From Flavobacterium sp. HSC-61S13 (GTDB lineage: Bacteria; Bacteroidota; Bacteroidia; Flavobacteriales; Flavobacteriaceae): a stretch of 64,000 nucleotides of DNA. Positions 7,421 through 16,117 of the stretch are shown one piece after another; position 1 is the stretch's first letter, and every line of letters begins with the position of its first letter. The notes beneath the pieces were generated by a model. That model ran no database searches, was not told the origin of the DNA, and worked only from the letters and a program-made list of their open reading frames with translations. Location: assembly GCF_024171535.1 (NCBI RefSeq), contig NZ_JALJZV010000001.1, positions 310,001 through 374,000 on the forward strand. The letters run 5' to 3'. The position numbers and the translations under genes are program-made.

Positions 7421-8419
7421 ATGCGTTATTCTTTTGTTATACCTATCTACAATCGTCCCGATGAAATGGATGAATTGCTTGAAAGTTTGTGTCACCAATC
7501 GTATACCTCAGAATTTGAGGTAGTTGTTGTAGAAGATGGCTCTACGATTGCTTGCAAACACATTATAGAGAAGTATCAACAACGATTGAATATCGCTTAT
7601 TTTTTAAAAACCAATTCCGGTCCTGGTGATTCTAGGAATTACGGTATGCGCAAAGCTCAGGGAGATTATTTTATTATACTGGATTCAGATTGTATACTTC
7701 CCGCTCCATATTTGGCTGTTGTAGATGCCAATTTGCGCAGGGAATATGTGGATTGTTTTGGAGGACCAGATCAGGCATTAGACAGTTTTACTCCCATCCA
7801 AAAAGCCATTAATTTTTCGATGACTTCTTTTATAACTACGGGCGGTATCCGTGGCGGTTCTGAGAAATTGGATAAGTTTCAACCGCGAAGTTTTAATATG
7901 GGTATCTCAAAAATAGCTTTTGAACAATCTGGGGGGTTTGGAAATATTCATCCCGGAGAAGATCCAGATCTGACCATTAGGCTGTGGAATTTGGGCTTTC
8001 AGACCAAACTTTTTCCAGATGCTTATGTGTTCCACAAAAGAAGAATTGATTGGAATAAATTTTATATACAGGTTAATAAGTTTGGAAAAGCACGCCCGAT
8101 ACTAAACGCACGCTATCCGGAACATACCAAAATAACCTTTTGGTTTCCGACTTTATTTATGTTAGGAGCTGTGATGAGTCTCGTGCTCGCAGTACTCGGT
8201 TTTTCCGTATTATTAGGTTTGTATATATTGTATTTTGTGATTTTGTTTTTTAGTGCTTCATTGAAAAATAAAAGTTTTTTGATTGGTTTTTTGGCAATTT
8301 TTTCAACAATAATTCAGTTTTATAGTTATGGTACGGGTTTTGCTATATCATATTATAGAATATTTATAATGAAGTTAAAACCAGAATTGGCATTTCCTGA
8401 ATTATTCTTTAAAAATTAA
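7421..8419 (+). CDS. Family 2 glycosyltransferase with C-terminal membrane segments
   Basis: This 332-residue protein starts with a GT-A fold domain: VIPIYNRPDEMDELLESL, VVEDGST (nucleotide-sugar-binding Asp), GPGDSRNYG and the DxD-like LDSDC at about residues 86-90, then GGFGNIHPGEDPDLTIRLW (acceptor/catalytic ED-like region) at about residue 170. Two or three hydrophobic helices fill about residues 243-310. It probably adds a sugar at the inner face of the cytoplasmic membrane, to an unknown lipid or glycan. The coaE gene follows after 3 bp. Confidence 0.88.
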   Translation: MRYSFVIPIYNRPDEMDELLESLCHQSYTSEFEVVVVEDGSTIACKHIIEKYQQRLNIAYFLKTNSGPGDSRNYGMRKAQGDYFIILDSDCILPAPYLAVVDANLRREYVDCFGGPDQALDSFTPIQKAINFSMTSFITTGGIRGGSEKLDKFQPRSFNMGISKIAFEQSGGFGNIHPGEDPDLTIRLWNLGFQTKLFPDAYVFHKRRIDWNKFYIQVNKFGKARPILNARYPEHTKITFWFPTLFMLGAVMSLVLAVLGFSVLLGLYILYFVILFFSASLKNKSFLIGFLAIFSTIIQFYSYGTGFAISYYRIFIMKLKPELAFPELFFKN

Positions 8420-8422
8420 GAA

Positions 8423-9016
8423 ATGAAACGAGTTATTTGTTTAACGGGTGGTATAGGTAGTGGAAAGACTACGGTATCGAATTTCTTTAAAGAAGCGGGG
8501 ATTCCGGTTTATATTGCTGATGAGCGTGCTAAGACAGTCATGGATAAACCTGACATTATTTCAGCTGTTCAACAATTGTTTGACGAAAATGTCATTTTGG
8601 ACAACAAATTACTTAATCGTCAAAAAATTAGGGAATTGGTGTTTGTGAATTCTGAATTATTAGGAAAATTAAATGCAGTTGTTCATCCGGCCGTTGCATT
8701 GGATTTTGAAAATTGGTTAAAACAACAAACAGATGCAGTATTTGTCATCAAAGAGTCGGCGATACTCTTTGAATCGCATACCGAAAAGAACTGTGATGAA
8801 ATCATATTAGTCACTGCTCCAGTGGATATACGTATCGAAAGAGTGATGAATCGAGATGGGGTAAATCGCGAAAATGTTCAAAATATTATGATAAATCAGA
8901 TGGACGACCGCGAAAAACAGAAGAATTGTCAGTATATCATTGAAAATATCGATAAAAACAAAACGAAATTAGAGGTAAAAAAAATTATCAATAACATTTT
9001 AACTAAAAATAAATAA
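8423..9016 (+). CDS. coaE: Dephospho-CoA kinase
   Basis: This 197-residue P-loop kinase has Walker A GGIGSGKTTVS at residues 9-19, YIADERAK (acceptor-binding region), VHPAV and FVIKESAILFES, typical of CoaE. It phosphorylates the 3'-hydroxyl of dephospho-CoA as the last step of coenzyme A synthesis. Length is usual. It starts 3 bp after the glycosyltransferase, so they are cotranscribed, probably for convenience. Confidence 0.95.
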   Translation: MKRVICLTGGIGSGKTTVSNFFKEAGIPVYIADERAKTVMDKPDIISAVQQLFDENVILDNKLLNRQKIRELVFVNSELLGKLNAVVHPAVALDFENWLKQQTDAVFVIKESAILFESHTEKNCDEIILVTAPVDIRIERVMNRDGVNRENVQNIMINQMDDREKQKNCQYIIENIDKNKTKLEVKKIINNILTKNK

Positions 9017-9084
9017 TTATTGTGTGTTAATTTTAAGTTAATCATTTACTTAGTAATGCATTTTAATGTTAATTTTGATATAGC

Positions 9085-10668
9085 ATGAATAAATTTAGGT
9101 TTCGTTTATTAGTACTGATTATGAGTTTCTCTTTGGTAGGGATCATTTTAGTTCAATTGTATTGGATTAATTCTTCCTATCAGAATAATGAGGAGCAGTT
9201 TAAATATCACGTTCAGCAGGTTATTGGAAATGTTGCTACAAAAGTACAACAGCGCGAAGCTTTGGAATTTTACCGCAAATACAACGAATTAAAAGATAGT
9301 ATTGGCGTTGCCCCAAAACAGAATGAACTCAAGCAGTTTATGTATGTGGAGCGCAACTTAAATACCAATGAGCAGATTATATATTCGAATACGCTGATTT
9401 TAGAAGATTACAATTTAAAGGGGGCGCTTTTTGATAAAAATGCAGATAGTATAAAAATAAAGAATTTTGTTTCCCAAAGGAAGACACAATTCTACAACGG
9501 AACTTCGGTGGATAAATCGGCCATGAACCAAGGAGGTTTACCCGATCAAACGGTGGAAAAAACGGAGAATCTAGACGTTCTAGATCGCGCTCAATTCGAT
9601 ATTTATTTTAAGGATATCGTCGCTTTAAAACCGATAGGAAATCGAATTTCAAAAAGCGAATTGCGAAATCTATTGACGGCAGAGTTAAAACAATATGGGG
9701 TAACAGCACCCTTTGAGTTTGGTATTTACAGCAATGGTTTAGCGACGAAGATTAAATCGGATGAGTTTGTATATAAGGAAAATGCTACGTATGGCGTTCC
9801 GATCTTGACAGAAAATGACGGTAAAAGTAAATACCAATTGTATATTACTTTTCCCAACAAAACAAAGTATTTGTTTTCCTCGCTGATCGGTATCACGTTT
9901 ATGTCAGTATTGTTTACGGTGGTGATTATCGCGGCGTATTTCAGTGCGATAAACCAATTGATCAAGCAGAAGCAGATCTCCGAGATCAAGACAGATTTTA
10001 TCAATAATATGACTCACGAGTTTAAAACCCCTATAGCGACGATAAATTTAGCTTTAGATGCGATTAAAAATCCGAAGGTCACCGATGATAAGGAGAAAGT
10101 TGCCCGGTATCTGCAGATGATACGGGAGGAGAATAAGAGAATGCATGCACAGGTGGAAAACGTATTGCGAATTTCCAAATTAGAAAAGCGAGAGCTGGAT
10201 ATATCTAAGGAAACCGTAAACGTACACGATGTCATTGAACACGCTTTAGATCACGTGGATCTGATTATTCAAGACAGTGGAGGGGAGGCGCGTTTGCACT
10301 TGGATGCAAAAAGAACAGATGTTTTGATGAATGAATTTCATTTCACCAGTGTTATCGTCAATATTTTAGATAATGCTATTAAATATTCTATTAAAGAGCC
10401 ACAAATAGATATTTATACAGAAAATGTAAAGGATTTTATTTTAATAAAAATAAAGGACCAAGGTGCTGGTATGAGTAAGATTGCTCAGAAGAGAATTTTT
10501 GAGAAGTTTTACCGAGAACACACAGGCGATTTACACAACGTTAAGGGCCATGGATTAGGTCTGGCCTACGTTCAACAGATCGTCGAAGATCACAATGCAC
10601 AAGTTTTTGTGGAAAGTGAGAAAGGTAAAGGAAGTACCTTTATCATTAAAATGCCATTAATAAATTAG
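9085..10668 (+). CDS. Sensor histidine kinase (RprX-like)
   Basis: This 527-residue kinase has an N-terminal membrane helix (about residues 8-28), a ~240-residue extracytoplasmic region, a second helix (about 270-290), then HisKA with the phospho-accepting His near residue 311 (NNMTHEFKTP). The HATPase_c boxes follow: NILDNAIKYS (N box), IKDQGAGMS (G1) and GHGLGLAYVQQIV (G2). No clear HAMP or PAS domain is visible. The adjacent OmpR-type regulator begins 4 bp later. The pair resembles RprX/RprY of Bacteroides and its common flavobacterial equivalents. The signal sensed is unknown. Confidence 0.9.
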   Translation: MNKFRFRLLVLIMSFSLVGIILVQLYWINSSYQNNEEQFKYHVQQVIGNVATKVQQREALEFYRKYNELKDSIGVAPKQNELKQFMYVERNLNTNEQIIYSNTLILEDYNLKGALFDKNADSIKIKNFVSQRKTQFYNGTSVDKSAMNQGGLPDQTVEKTENLDVLDRAQFDIYFKDIVALKPIGNRISKSELRNLLTAELKQYGVTAPFEFGIYSNGLATKIKSDEFVYKENATYGVPILTENDGKSKYQLYITFPNKTKYLFSSLIGITFMSVLFTVVIIAAYFSAINQLIKQKQISEIKTDFINNMTHEFKTPIATINLALDAIKNPKVTDDKEKVARYLQMIREENKRMHAQVENVLRISKLEKRELDISKETVNVHDVIEHALDHVDLIIQDSGGEARLHLDAKRTDVLMNEFHFTSVIVNILDNAIKYSIKEPQIDIYTENVKDFILIKIKDQGAGMSKIAQKRIFEKFYREHTGDLHNVKGHGLGLAYVQQIVEDHNAQVFVESEKGKGSTFIIKMPLIN

Positions 10669-10672
10669 TAAT

Positions 10673-11389
10673 ATGGAAACAACAAACAACAAAAAGATTT
10701 TACTTGTAGAAGATGACCCGAATTTCGGAGCCATTTTAAAAGATTATTTAGTAATCAACGATTTCGAAGTTACTCTCGCTAAGAACGGAATGGAAGGATT
10801 TGAAAAATTCAAAAGAGATACTTATGACCTATGTATCTTGGATGTGATGATGCCTTACAAAGACGGATTTACCTTAGCACGTGAAATCAGAGACAAAAAT
10901 AAGGATATTCCAATTATTTTCTTGACTGCAAAGTCTATGAAAGAAGATGTATTGAAAGGATATAAAGTAGGTGCAGATGACTACCTAAATAAACCTTTTG
11001 ATTCTGAAGTTCTTTTGATGAAAATCAAAGCGATTATTCACAGAAAAGCCTCTGAGGTTAAAACGGATAATACTAAATTTGAATTCCAAATTGGTAAATT
11101 CCATTTAAACTCTAAATTGCGATTTCTAACGTTTGAGAATGACGAGCCAATCAAACTCTCACCTAAGGAAAACGAGCTTTTAAAAATGTTAGCAATTTAC
11201 GAGAATGACCTAATGCCTCGTGAAGCAGCTTTGACCAAAATATGGAGAGATGATAACTATTTCACTTCTCGTAGTATGGATGTTTATATCGCAAAATTGC
11301 GTAAATATCTGAAACAAGACGAACAGGTGGAAATTTTAAATATTCACGGAGAGGGATTCCGTTTAGTTGTTAAAGAACTAAAACAATAA
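10673..11389 (+). CDS. OmpR-family response regulator (RprY-like)
   Basis: This 238-residue protein has a receiver domain (acidic EDDPN, phospho-acceptor Asp57 in CILDVMMP, Lys in DDYLNKPF) and a C-terminal winged helix (about residues 140-235: LSPKENELLKMLA, ALTKIWRDDNYFTSRSMDVYIAKLRKYL, NIHGEGFRL). It is the cognate partner of the histidine kinase 4 bp upstream. Homologues of this pair (RprXY) are general envelope-stress or metabolic regulators in Bacteroidetes. The regulon cannot be read here. An intrinsic terminator follows directly. Confidence 0.93.
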   Translation: METTNNKKILLVEDDPNFGAILKDYLVINDFEVTLAKNGMEGFEKFKRDTYDLCILDVMMPYKDGFTLAREIRDKNKDIPIIFLTAKSMKEDVLKGYKVGADDYLNKPFDSEVLLMKIKAIIHRKASEVKTDNTKFEFQIGKFHLNSKLRFLTFENDEPIKLSPKENELLKMLAIYENDLMPREAALTKIWRDDNYFTSRSMDVYIAKLRKYLKQDEQVEILNIHGEGFRLVVKELKQ

Positions 11390-11393
11390 TTTT

Positions 11394-11434
11394 AAAAAAA
11401 GGGTTTTACATGGGAAATGTAGGGCCCTTTTTTT
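11394..11434 (+). terminator. Intrinsic terminator of the two-component operon
   Basis: An A-rich arm (AAAAAAAGGG then TTTTACAT) pairs with ATGTAGGGCCCTTTTTTT. The TACAT/ATGTA and AAAGGG/CCCTTT parts are complementary around a small GGGAA loop and end in a T-run. It starts a few bases after the response-regulator stop codon at 11389. Confidence 0.8.
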
Positions 11435-11436
11435 AT

Positions 11437-11470
11437 TCGTAAATCGAAAGTCGTAAATCGAAAGTCGAAG
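11437..11470. repeat. Two copies of a 14-bp TCGTAAATCGAAAG repeat
   Basis: TCGTAAATCGAAAG occurs at 11437-11450 and again at 11451-11464, followed by a partial TCGAAG. The core TCGAAAGTCG is the reverse complement of CGACTTTCGA, the core of the longer array at 42.2 kb. It lies just after the response-regulator terminator, in a non-coding gap. Confidence 0.75.
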
Positions 11471-11534
11471 AACTCCGTAGTTTAAAAGTTGATGTGGCTC
11501 TTTTTATTAATCATGGAATACTGATTACTGATCA

Positions 11535-12281
11535 CTAAACATCCCAAGTCAATTGACAAATAAAATGCGTGATTCCTTCACTGCTGATGGTGTAAGTATC
11601 GCAATGAGTTTGTTCGCTAGCTAAATTAACTTCATAAGGCATACCGTATACCATTTCTCTTTTAAAAATCATTTCTATAGTGGAGAACTCGTGTTTCATG
11701 ATTTTTTCAAACGGTACTGTATCTAAAATCCATTCCACGTACTTGGTGTTGTTAACGTGATTAACCATATCCAGATCGGAGTAGAGCACGGTATTCTCGC
11801 GCACCTTATCAAAGGCTAGATCGGTTGGGATTTTGCTAAAATCGCCTTTAAGGGCTTTTTTGGAATTAAAGATGTCAAAATGGTCGTGTGGGATACTCAT
11901 GACATCGGGCCTGCGCTTTACGGTATTGATGATTACCCAAAGCGTACTGATTCCCATGATTTTTTCGCCGTTTAAGAAAATCTCAAAATTTCTTATCGAG
12001 CGCGAGCCTTCTAGGCTTTGAATCCAAGTGTGAATTTCGATGATGTCTTGCCATTGCGGAAGTCGATCAATTTCAACCTTCATTTTGTTTAATACCCAGG
12101 CCAAGTTGTTTTGTTGTAAATCTTCAAAACTAATACCTCCTAAGATGGAGTGGGTGTTGGCTACTTTTTGTAGAATTTGTCCAATAGCAGCTGTCTTTAG
12201 TTTTCCGCTGGGTGCGCATTCTAAAAAGTCCACTTCGTGGGTTTGTGTATAAAGAGAAGTAAAGTTGGGTGATATAGGCAT
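11535..12281 (-). CDS. Acyl-ACP thioesterase (FatA/FatB-type double hot-dog)
   Basis: This 248-residue protein is built of two hot-dog halves. The first contains AAIGQILQKVANTHS and a WIQSLEGSRSIRNFEIF stretch. The second contains the conserved DLDMVNHVNNTKYVEWILD, with the Asn/His residues used for catalysis in the family. It hydrolyses acyl-ACP to free fatty acid and ACP. Bacteroidetes usually carry one such gene. miaA lies 16 bp upstream on the same strand, so it is probably read as part of the channel-miaA-thioesterase run. Confidence 0.88.
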   Translation of the reverse strand: MPISPNFTSLYTQTHEVDFLECAPSGKLKTAAIGQILQKVANTHSILGGISFEDLQQNNLAWVLNKMKVEIDRLPQWQDIIEIHTWIQSLEGSRSIRNFEIFLNGEKIMGISTLWVIINTVKRRPDVMSIPHDHFDIFNSKKALKGDFSKIPTDLAFDKVRENTVLYSDLDMVNHVNNTKYVEWILDTVPFEKIMKHEFSTIEMIFKREMVYGMPYEVNLASEQTHCDTYTISSEGITHFICQLTWDV

Positions 12282-12297
12282 TAAATACGTATTTTAA

Positions 12298-13215
12298 TTA
12301 GGGTGCTGTTTGATGGTGTATTTTTTGTATAATATCTTTTAAAGGGGTATGAATATCAAACCAGTTTACTGCATCGAGTTTTTTAAACCAGGTTAATTGT
12401 CTTTTGGCAAATCGTCGGGTATTTTTTTGTATTTCTGCTTGCGCAAACTCCAAACTGATCTCGTCGTTGAAAAAGGAGAATAATTCACGATATCCAACGG
12501 TTTGTAAGGCATTCAGGCTTTGATGTGGATAGAGCTGTCTGGCTTCGTCCACTAAACCTTGTTCCATCATTAACTCCACGCGCTGGTTGATTCGCGAATA
12601 CAATTCTTGGCGATCTGCTTCGAGTCCGATAATTATAGGGGTAAAGTTACGCGTATTTTCCTTTTGTTTTAAAAAAGAAGAATAGGGTTGTCCACTGCCA
12701 ATACAGACCTCTAAAGCGCGGATTAGGCGTTGTGGGTTTTGCAAAGCGACCTTTTTATAATGTATAGGATCTAATTCCAGTAGGAGTGTTTGTAGGGATT
12801 CTAGTCCCTGCTCTTCGAGTTGCTGGTTTAGTTTTTCGCGTATTTCGGGATTGATTTCGGGAAATTCGTCCAAACCATTCAACACGGCATTGACAAACAA
12901 ACCCGAACCTCCAACCATAACTTGAATCGGATTTTGGGTAAATAACTGATCCAATTTAAGCAAGGCATCGCGTTCAAAGTCGCCAACTGAATAGGGATTG
13001 AATATGCTTTTGTCCTGAATAAAATGATGGGGCGCTGCGGCCAATTCTTCTAAAGAGGGTACAGCGGTTCCTATGGTCATCTCTTGATAAAACTGTCGAC
13101 TATCGCAGGAGATGATTTCGCAGTTGAAATGTTTGGCGATTGCGATGGCCAAGGCCGTCTTTCCAATTGCGGTCGGACCAACTACGGTGATTAAATAATT
13201 ATTATTTGTAGACAT
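12298..13215 (-). CDS. miaA: tRNA dimethylallyltransferase
   Basis: This 305-residue P-loop prenyltransferase has GPTAIGKTALAIA at about residues 13-25, CDSRQFYQEMTIGTA, HHFIQD and VGGSGLFVNAV, the standard MiaA motifs. It adds a dimethylallyl group to A37 of tRNAs reading UNN codons. Its start overlaps the 3' end of the upstream potassium-channel gene by 14 bp (13202-13215), implying translational coupling. Confidence 0.96.
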   Translation of the reverse strand: MSTNNNYLITVVGPTAIGKTALAIAIAKHFNCEIISCDSRQFYQEMTIGTAVPSLEELAAAPHHFIQDKSIFNPYSVGDFERDALLKLDQLFTQNPIQVMVGGSGLFVNAVLNGLDEFPEINPEIREKLNQQLEEQGLESLQTLLLELDPIHYKKVALQNPQRLIRALEVCIGSGQPYSSFLKQKENTRNFTPIIIGLEADRQELYSRINQRVELMMEQGLVDEARQLYPHQSLNALQTVGYRELFSFFNDEISLEFAQAEIQKNTRRFAKRQLTWFKKLDAVNWFDIHTPLKDIIQKIHHQTAP

Positions 13216-14047
13216 TTTTTAATTTTTGACCGCAATTATAGCAGTAGTTCGAATCTTCATCATAAATAATTGTGGTACAAGACGGACAATTGCGGTTTTT
13301 ATTCTCTAACCTATTTCTCTTGGCATTGGCAAATTCAGCGGTCACAATTCCCGTTGGCACAGCAATGATACCATAACCCATGATCATGATAAAAGATGCG
13401 ATGATTTGTCCTAAGGTAGTGACCGGAGCGATATCGCCATATCCAACAGTAGTCAAGGTTACAATACACCAATAAATACTTGTTGGGATACTGGTAAAAC
13501 CACTTTCTTTACCTTCGATAACATACATTAACGCACCCAGCAAAACAGAAACGATCAAGATAAAATAGACAAAAACTATAATCTTTGTTCGACTGGCGAT
13601 TAAAGCCAGCTTCAAGTGGGATTCCTGACCGACATACGGCATTAAATTCAATATGCCAAACAATCGTAGCAAACGCAAGGCTCTTACTACCGATAAAATG
13701 CGGGAACCCGGTATAAAAAACGATAAATACATCGGTAATATCGAAATCAAATCAACGATTCCATAAAAGCTAAATATATATTTTAGCGGTTTTTTATTAC
13801 AAATGATTCTCAGGGTGTATTCAATCGAAAAGAACACCGTAATGATCCATTCCGATACGATGATAAACGTATGGTATTTGGTGTCTAGTTGTTCGATTGA
13901 TTCCAGCATCACCAGTAATACGCTGAGTAAAATGACACCTAATAAAAGTAGATCAAATAACTTTCCTGCAAAAGTATTGGAACCGTAAATGATGATGTAG
14001 ATTTTCTGTCTAAGAATATCGTATTTATTTTTAAACTTTTTCTCCAT
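13202..14047 (-). CDS. Voltage-gated-type potassium channel with C-terminal zinc ribbon
   Basis: This 281-residue six-helix ion channel has S1-S4 in about residues 28-130, with an Arg-rich S4 (RILSVVRALRLLRLFG). The S5-pore-S6 region contains the K+ selectivity filter TLTTVGYGDI near residue 205, then GYGIIAVPTGIVTAEF in S6. After S6 the tail carries CPSCTTIIYDEDSNYCYNCG, two CxxC knuckles that form a probable zinc ribbon. It conducts K+ across the inner membrane. What the zinc ribbon does is not known. It overlaps miaA by 14 bp. Confidence 0.9.
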   Translation of the reverse strand: MEKKFKNKYDILRQKIYIIIYGSNTFAGKLFDLLLLGVILLSVLLVMLESIEQLDTKYHTFIIVSEWIITVFFSIEYTLRIICNKKPLKYIFSFYGIVDLISILPMYLSFFIPGSRILSVVRALRLLRLFGILNLMPYVGQESHLKLALIASRTKIIVFVYFILIVSVLLGALMYVIEGKESGFTSIPTSIYWCIVTLTTVGYGDIAPVTTLGQIIASFIMIMGYGIIAVPTGIVTAEFANAKRNRLENKNRNCPSCTTIIYDEDSNYCYNCGQKLKNVYK

Positions 14048-14070
14048 GAGTTAGTGCGTTTCTTAAACAG

Positions 14071-15420
14071 TTAAAATTTCAGCAGTTTATAACCGCGGCG
14101 TTTATTCATGTAGTTCAGAATAATATTTCTGTGGTTTCTGTGAAAGGCCAAGGGGATCAATATACTATGTAGGCGTTCTTTAGAGGTAATTTGAAAATTG
14201 AGGTCATAATAACAGTAGCCTAGCAATTTGCCGTTTTCAATAACCACAGCACTCTTTTCTTCAAGTTTGCGTCCCTTGTCGACTAAAAGTACATTTTTAT
14301 CGTCCAAGACATAATCTTGTACGGCTTCTAATAGTCGCGGGTTGTATTGATCGAAAGCTTCTATACTGTCATCCGAGAAGGTTTCCGTATTTATTTTTTT
14401 ATTGTTTTTGGCATTGAACTGAGCGATAAAAGGATTTAGATTGTGATCTAAGATGATTTTCTCAGTAAATTTTATCCCTTCAGCAGGGGAGTTGAATGCC
14501 ATAACATTTTTTTTGCGCCCGTCGGTTTTTTCTATAGAAAAATACAAAAAACCTGCTGTATTGGTTTTGATGTATAGTGAATACGGGTAAATCGCTTTGG
14601 GACTTACTCGATTGTATATCGGTTTGTTAATTGCTATTTCTTCGGATTCTTTGAGTAAAGCAATTAATTCATTACCGGTTTTTTCAAAGGTAACGGTATA
14701 TACTTCCTTTTGTATTTTTTTAAAGACCGCGGTGTTGCTGGTAAAGTTTTGGCTGACTTTCTTTTTGATATTTGTACTCTTACCGATAAATATAATATTG
14801 CCTTGTTCGTTGTGTATATAGTAGATACCAGTTGAAGAGGGTAGTTGTTCAACGATATCCAATAATTTTGGAGCAATACCGATTTTGATATCGGACTTGA
14901 TCATCTCTTTGAGTATGTTTTTCTCCAAATCCTTAGACAATAAAAGTTGGAATAATTTTAGTGTGGCAATCGCATCGCCGTTTGCGCGGTGTCGGTCGGC
15001 AATGGGAATTCCCAATGATCGCACCAATTTGCCTAAGCTATAGGATTGTTGCTCTAAAATAAGTTTTTTAGACAATTCTACCGTACAAAGTGTAGAACGT
15101 CTAAAATCGTATCCTAAACGCCTAAATTCAGTGCGTAGAATACGATAATCAAATTCGGCATTATGGGCTACTACCACACAGTCCTCCGTGATTTCTATAA
15201 TGCGTTTGGCTACTTCATAAAATTTGGGAGCAGAGCGCAACATCGCATTATTGATGCCTGTAAGTTTAACCACAAACGGCTGTATCTCAATTTCGGGATT
15301 GACTAAGCTTATGAATTGATCAACCACCTCAGTGCCATCAAATCTATAAATGGCAATTTCGGTAATGCCTTCTTCATTAAATTGTCCCCCTGTGGTTTCA
15401 ATATCTAATATGGCGTACAA
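14071..15420 (-). CDS. DEDDh exonuclease (DnaQ/PolC epsilon type) fused to a UvrC-like GIY-YIG domain
   Basis: This 449-residue protein has an N-terminal 3'-5' exonuclease domain (about residues 1-170) with all DEDDh motifs: AILDIETTGG, VVAHNAEFDYRIL and HRANGDAIA. A GIY-YIG nuclease-like domain follows at about residues 193-270 (TGIYYIHNEQGNIIFIGKST). In the position of the UvrC catalytic Arg (NLRKRV-like segment) it has NIKKKV, so the second nuclease site may be impaired. The remainder (about 180 residues) resembles no domain I recognise. The fusion is common in Bacteroidetes and in mycobacterial relatives linked to DNA repair. YggS lies 19 bp upstream. Confidence 0.88.
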   Translation of the reverse strand: MYAILDIETTGGQFNEEGITEIAIYRFDGTEVVDQFISLVNPEIEIQPFVVKLTGINNAMLRSAPKFYEVAKRIIEITEDCVVVAHNAEFDYRILRTEFRRLGYDFRRSTLCTVELSKKLILEQQSYSLGKLVRSLGIPIADRHRANGDAIATLKLFQLLLSKDLEKNILKEMIKSDIKIGIAPKLLDIVEQLPSSTGIYYIHNEQGNIIFIGKSTNIKKKVSQNFTSNTAVFKKIQKEVYTVTFEKTGNELIALLKESEEIAINKPIYNRVSPKAIYPYSLYIKTNTAGFLYFSIEKTDGRKKNVMAFNSPAEGIKFTEKIILDHNLNPFIAQFNAKNNKKINTETFSDDSIEAFDQYNPRLLEAVQDYVLDDKNVLLVDKGRKLEEKSAVVIENGKLLGYCYYDLNFQITSKERLHSILIPLAFHRNHRNIILNYMNKRRGYKLLKF

Positions 15421-15439
15421 ATTCTTACAAGATTATATA

Positions 15440-16111
15440 TTAATAATTACGACTGCCAAAAATAGTACTACCAATTCGTATCATGGTGCTTCCAGAGCTT
15501 ATAGCCGTGATATAATCGTTACTCATCCCTATTGAGAGCTCTTTAAAGTCTACATTTTCAAGTTCTTTATACTGAAGTTGTACCCGATGAAAGATCGTAT
15601 TCAAATGGTCAAATTCCCCTTTTATTTTGGTCTGATCATCTGTAAAGGTGGCCATGGCCATCAAACCAACAATCTTAATGTTTTTTAATTCTCTTAATGC
15701 TGGCGAAGATAAGATCTCATCGAGTTCGGATTCTTCGAGCCCAAATTTGGATTCTTCGTCGGCTATATATACTTGTAACAAACACGGAATGACGCGTTCG
15801 TTTCGCTTGGCTTGTTTATCAATTTCTCTAAGCAGTCTAAAACTATCCACACCGTGGATTAAACTGACAAAAGGGGCCATGTATTTTACTTTATTAGTTT
15901 GGACATGCCCAATCATATGCCACTGAATGTCTCTCGGTAAAACCTCGAATTTATCTGACATTTCTTGAATTTTGTTCTCTCCAAAGATTCTTTGTCCAGC
16001 TTCGTATGCTTCCAAAATATCTTCCACCGGTTTGGTTTTTGAAACCGCAACCAAGGTTACCCCAACAGGTAACGCCTTTTTAATTTCCAATAAACGAGAT
16101 GCTATAGTCAT
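15440..16111 (-). CDS. YggS/PROSC family PLP-homeostasis protein
   Basis: This 223-residue protein is a fold-type III PLP-binding protein. VAVSKTKPVEDI carries the PLP Lys (K25), with FGENKIQEM, WHMIGHVQTNKVKY, SIGMSNDYITAI and STMIRIGSTIFG, the full YggS signature. It binds pyridoxal 5'-phosphate and maintains vitamin B6 and amino-acid homeostasis without known catalysis. It sits 6 bp after the DUF1015 gene and is probably cotranscribed with it. Confidence 0.95.
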   Translation of the reverse strand: MTIASRLLEIKKALPVGVTLVAVSKTKPVEDILEAYEAGQRIFGENKIQEMSDKFEVLPRDIQWHMIGHVQTNKVKYMAPFVSLIHGVDSFRLLREIDKQAKRNERVIPCLLQVYIADEESKFGLEESELDEILSSPALRELKNIKIVGLMAMATFTDDQTKIKGEFDHLNTIFHRVQLQYKELENVDFKELSIGMSNDYITAISSGSTMIRIGSTIFGSRNY

Positions 16112-16117
16112 GATTCT

